Below, in pieces: positions 12,419-12,576 of a stretch of 12,576 nucleotides of DNA. The notes beneath the pieces are model-generated. The model was not told the DNA's origin, did no database searches, and saw nothing but the letters and a program-made list of their open reading frames with translations. This stretch comes from Ilumatobacteraceae bacterium. Lineage in GTDB: Bacteria; Actinomycetota; Acidimicrobiia; Acidimicrobiales; Ilumatobacteraceae. The stretch lies in the NCBI GenBank assembly GCA_019090765.1, contig JAHRVJ010000049.1, positions 1 through 12,576 of the forward strand, read 5' to 3'. The position numbers and the translations under genes were made by a program. Position 1 is the first letter of the stretch; each line of letters begins with the position of its first letter.

Positions 12419-12468
12419 CTACGCCCCCGCGCGGAATTCATCAAACCTCCGAGCGCGTGCTCTATGGA

Positions 12469-12576
12469 CTACGAGGCGTTCGGCACATCCAAAAGGCGCA
12501 GCGCCTGCGGCACGACCACCTCGGAGCCGGCGTCACTGGCTGGCCGACAGGATTCTGTGACCAATCGGTGACCACC
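12469..12576 (-). CDS. Possible C-terminal fragment of a gene entering from the right edge
   Basis: One minus-strand frame is open from the window edge to a TAG at 12469-12471. It encodes 35 residues that end with SEVVVPQALRLLDVPNAS. The other two minus frames are poorer: one stops early and the other is Cys/Arg-rich and unnatural. The composition looks like a protein C-terminus, but the fragment is short and no family can be named. Codon third positions are mostly G or C but not exclusively. The nearby hairpin at 12403-12418 would suit a terminator for it. Confidence 0.4.
   Translation of the reverse strand, partial: GGHRLVTESCRPASDAGSEVVVPQALRLLDVPNAS

Noticed and set aside
12339..12576. 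tmRNA, RNase P RNA or riboswitch in the non-coding right end
   Set aside because: None of the conserved sequence signatures of these RNAs (for example a TTCRANNC arm with CCA end, or the RNase P core) could be found.
1..12576. Mobile element, CRISPR array, toxin-antitoxin or defence island
   Set aside because: No transposase, integrase, regularly spaced repeats, small paired genes or defence-type domains are visible; most of the window is conserved core chromosome.

Overview
The window looks like core chromosome from an actinobacterium. The gene order (recA ... miaB-miaA-dapF-hflX ... lexA / LysM protein / nrdR), the actinobacterial-type DapC, the moderately high GC by eye and several apparently leaderless promoters all point to Actinomycetota. 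A marine or aquatic Acidimicrobiia-like lineage is my guess, but no rRNA or other marker here proves it. I see no transposase, phage gene, tRNA, rRNA or CRISPR array.

Layout, left to right. (1) 1-797, minus: a LysM membrane protein followed by the 5' part of nrdR, which runs off the left edge. (2) 798-1038: a divergent control region with candidate LexA boxes and clear promoters for the LysM-nrdR unit and for lexA; the lexA transcript appears leaderless. (3) 1039-1668, plus: lexA. (4) 1662-8517, minus: a compact operon read as miaB, chorismate mutase, miaA, dapF, hflX, dapC and a two-helix membrane protein of unknown function. The miaA/dapF/hflX/dapC junctions are 4-nt start/stop overlaps, and the last gene overlaps the end of lexA tail to tail by 7 nt. 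(5) 8565-8996, plus: a small four-helix membrane protein. (6) 9003-10058, minus: recA, with a LexA box inside its promoter and a strong hairpin predicted at the very 5' end of its mRNA. (7) 10239-10652, minus: a DUF983-type zinc-ribbon membrane protein. (8) 10691-11500, plus: an unrecognised four-helix membrane protein, divergent from it. (9) 11601-12338, minus: a predicted lipoprotein with an alpha/beta-hydrolase (esterase-like) active-site pattern. (10) 12339-12576: a non-coding stretch with a perfect GAAA-loop hairpin, and a possible C-terminal gene fragment at the right edge.

How the genes fit together. recA, lexA and the LysM gene form an SOS module: RecA filaments trigger LexA self-cleavage, which should release recA, lexA and the LysM-nrdR unit. 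By analogy with Bacillus YneA and mycobacterial Rv2719c (ChiZ), the LysM protein is a candidate cell-division or cell-wall brake during DNA damage, and NrdR, the repressor of ribonucleotide reductase, would ride on the same transcript. The large operon combines tRNA A37 modification (MiaA, MiaB), ribosome rescue (HflX), and lysine/peptidoglycan precursor synthesis (DapC, DapF), with a chorismate mutase inserted.

I did not find a clear new biological system. The most informative signals are regulatory (leaderless and SOS promoters, the recA 5' hairpin) together with three membrane or secreted proteins of unknown role.
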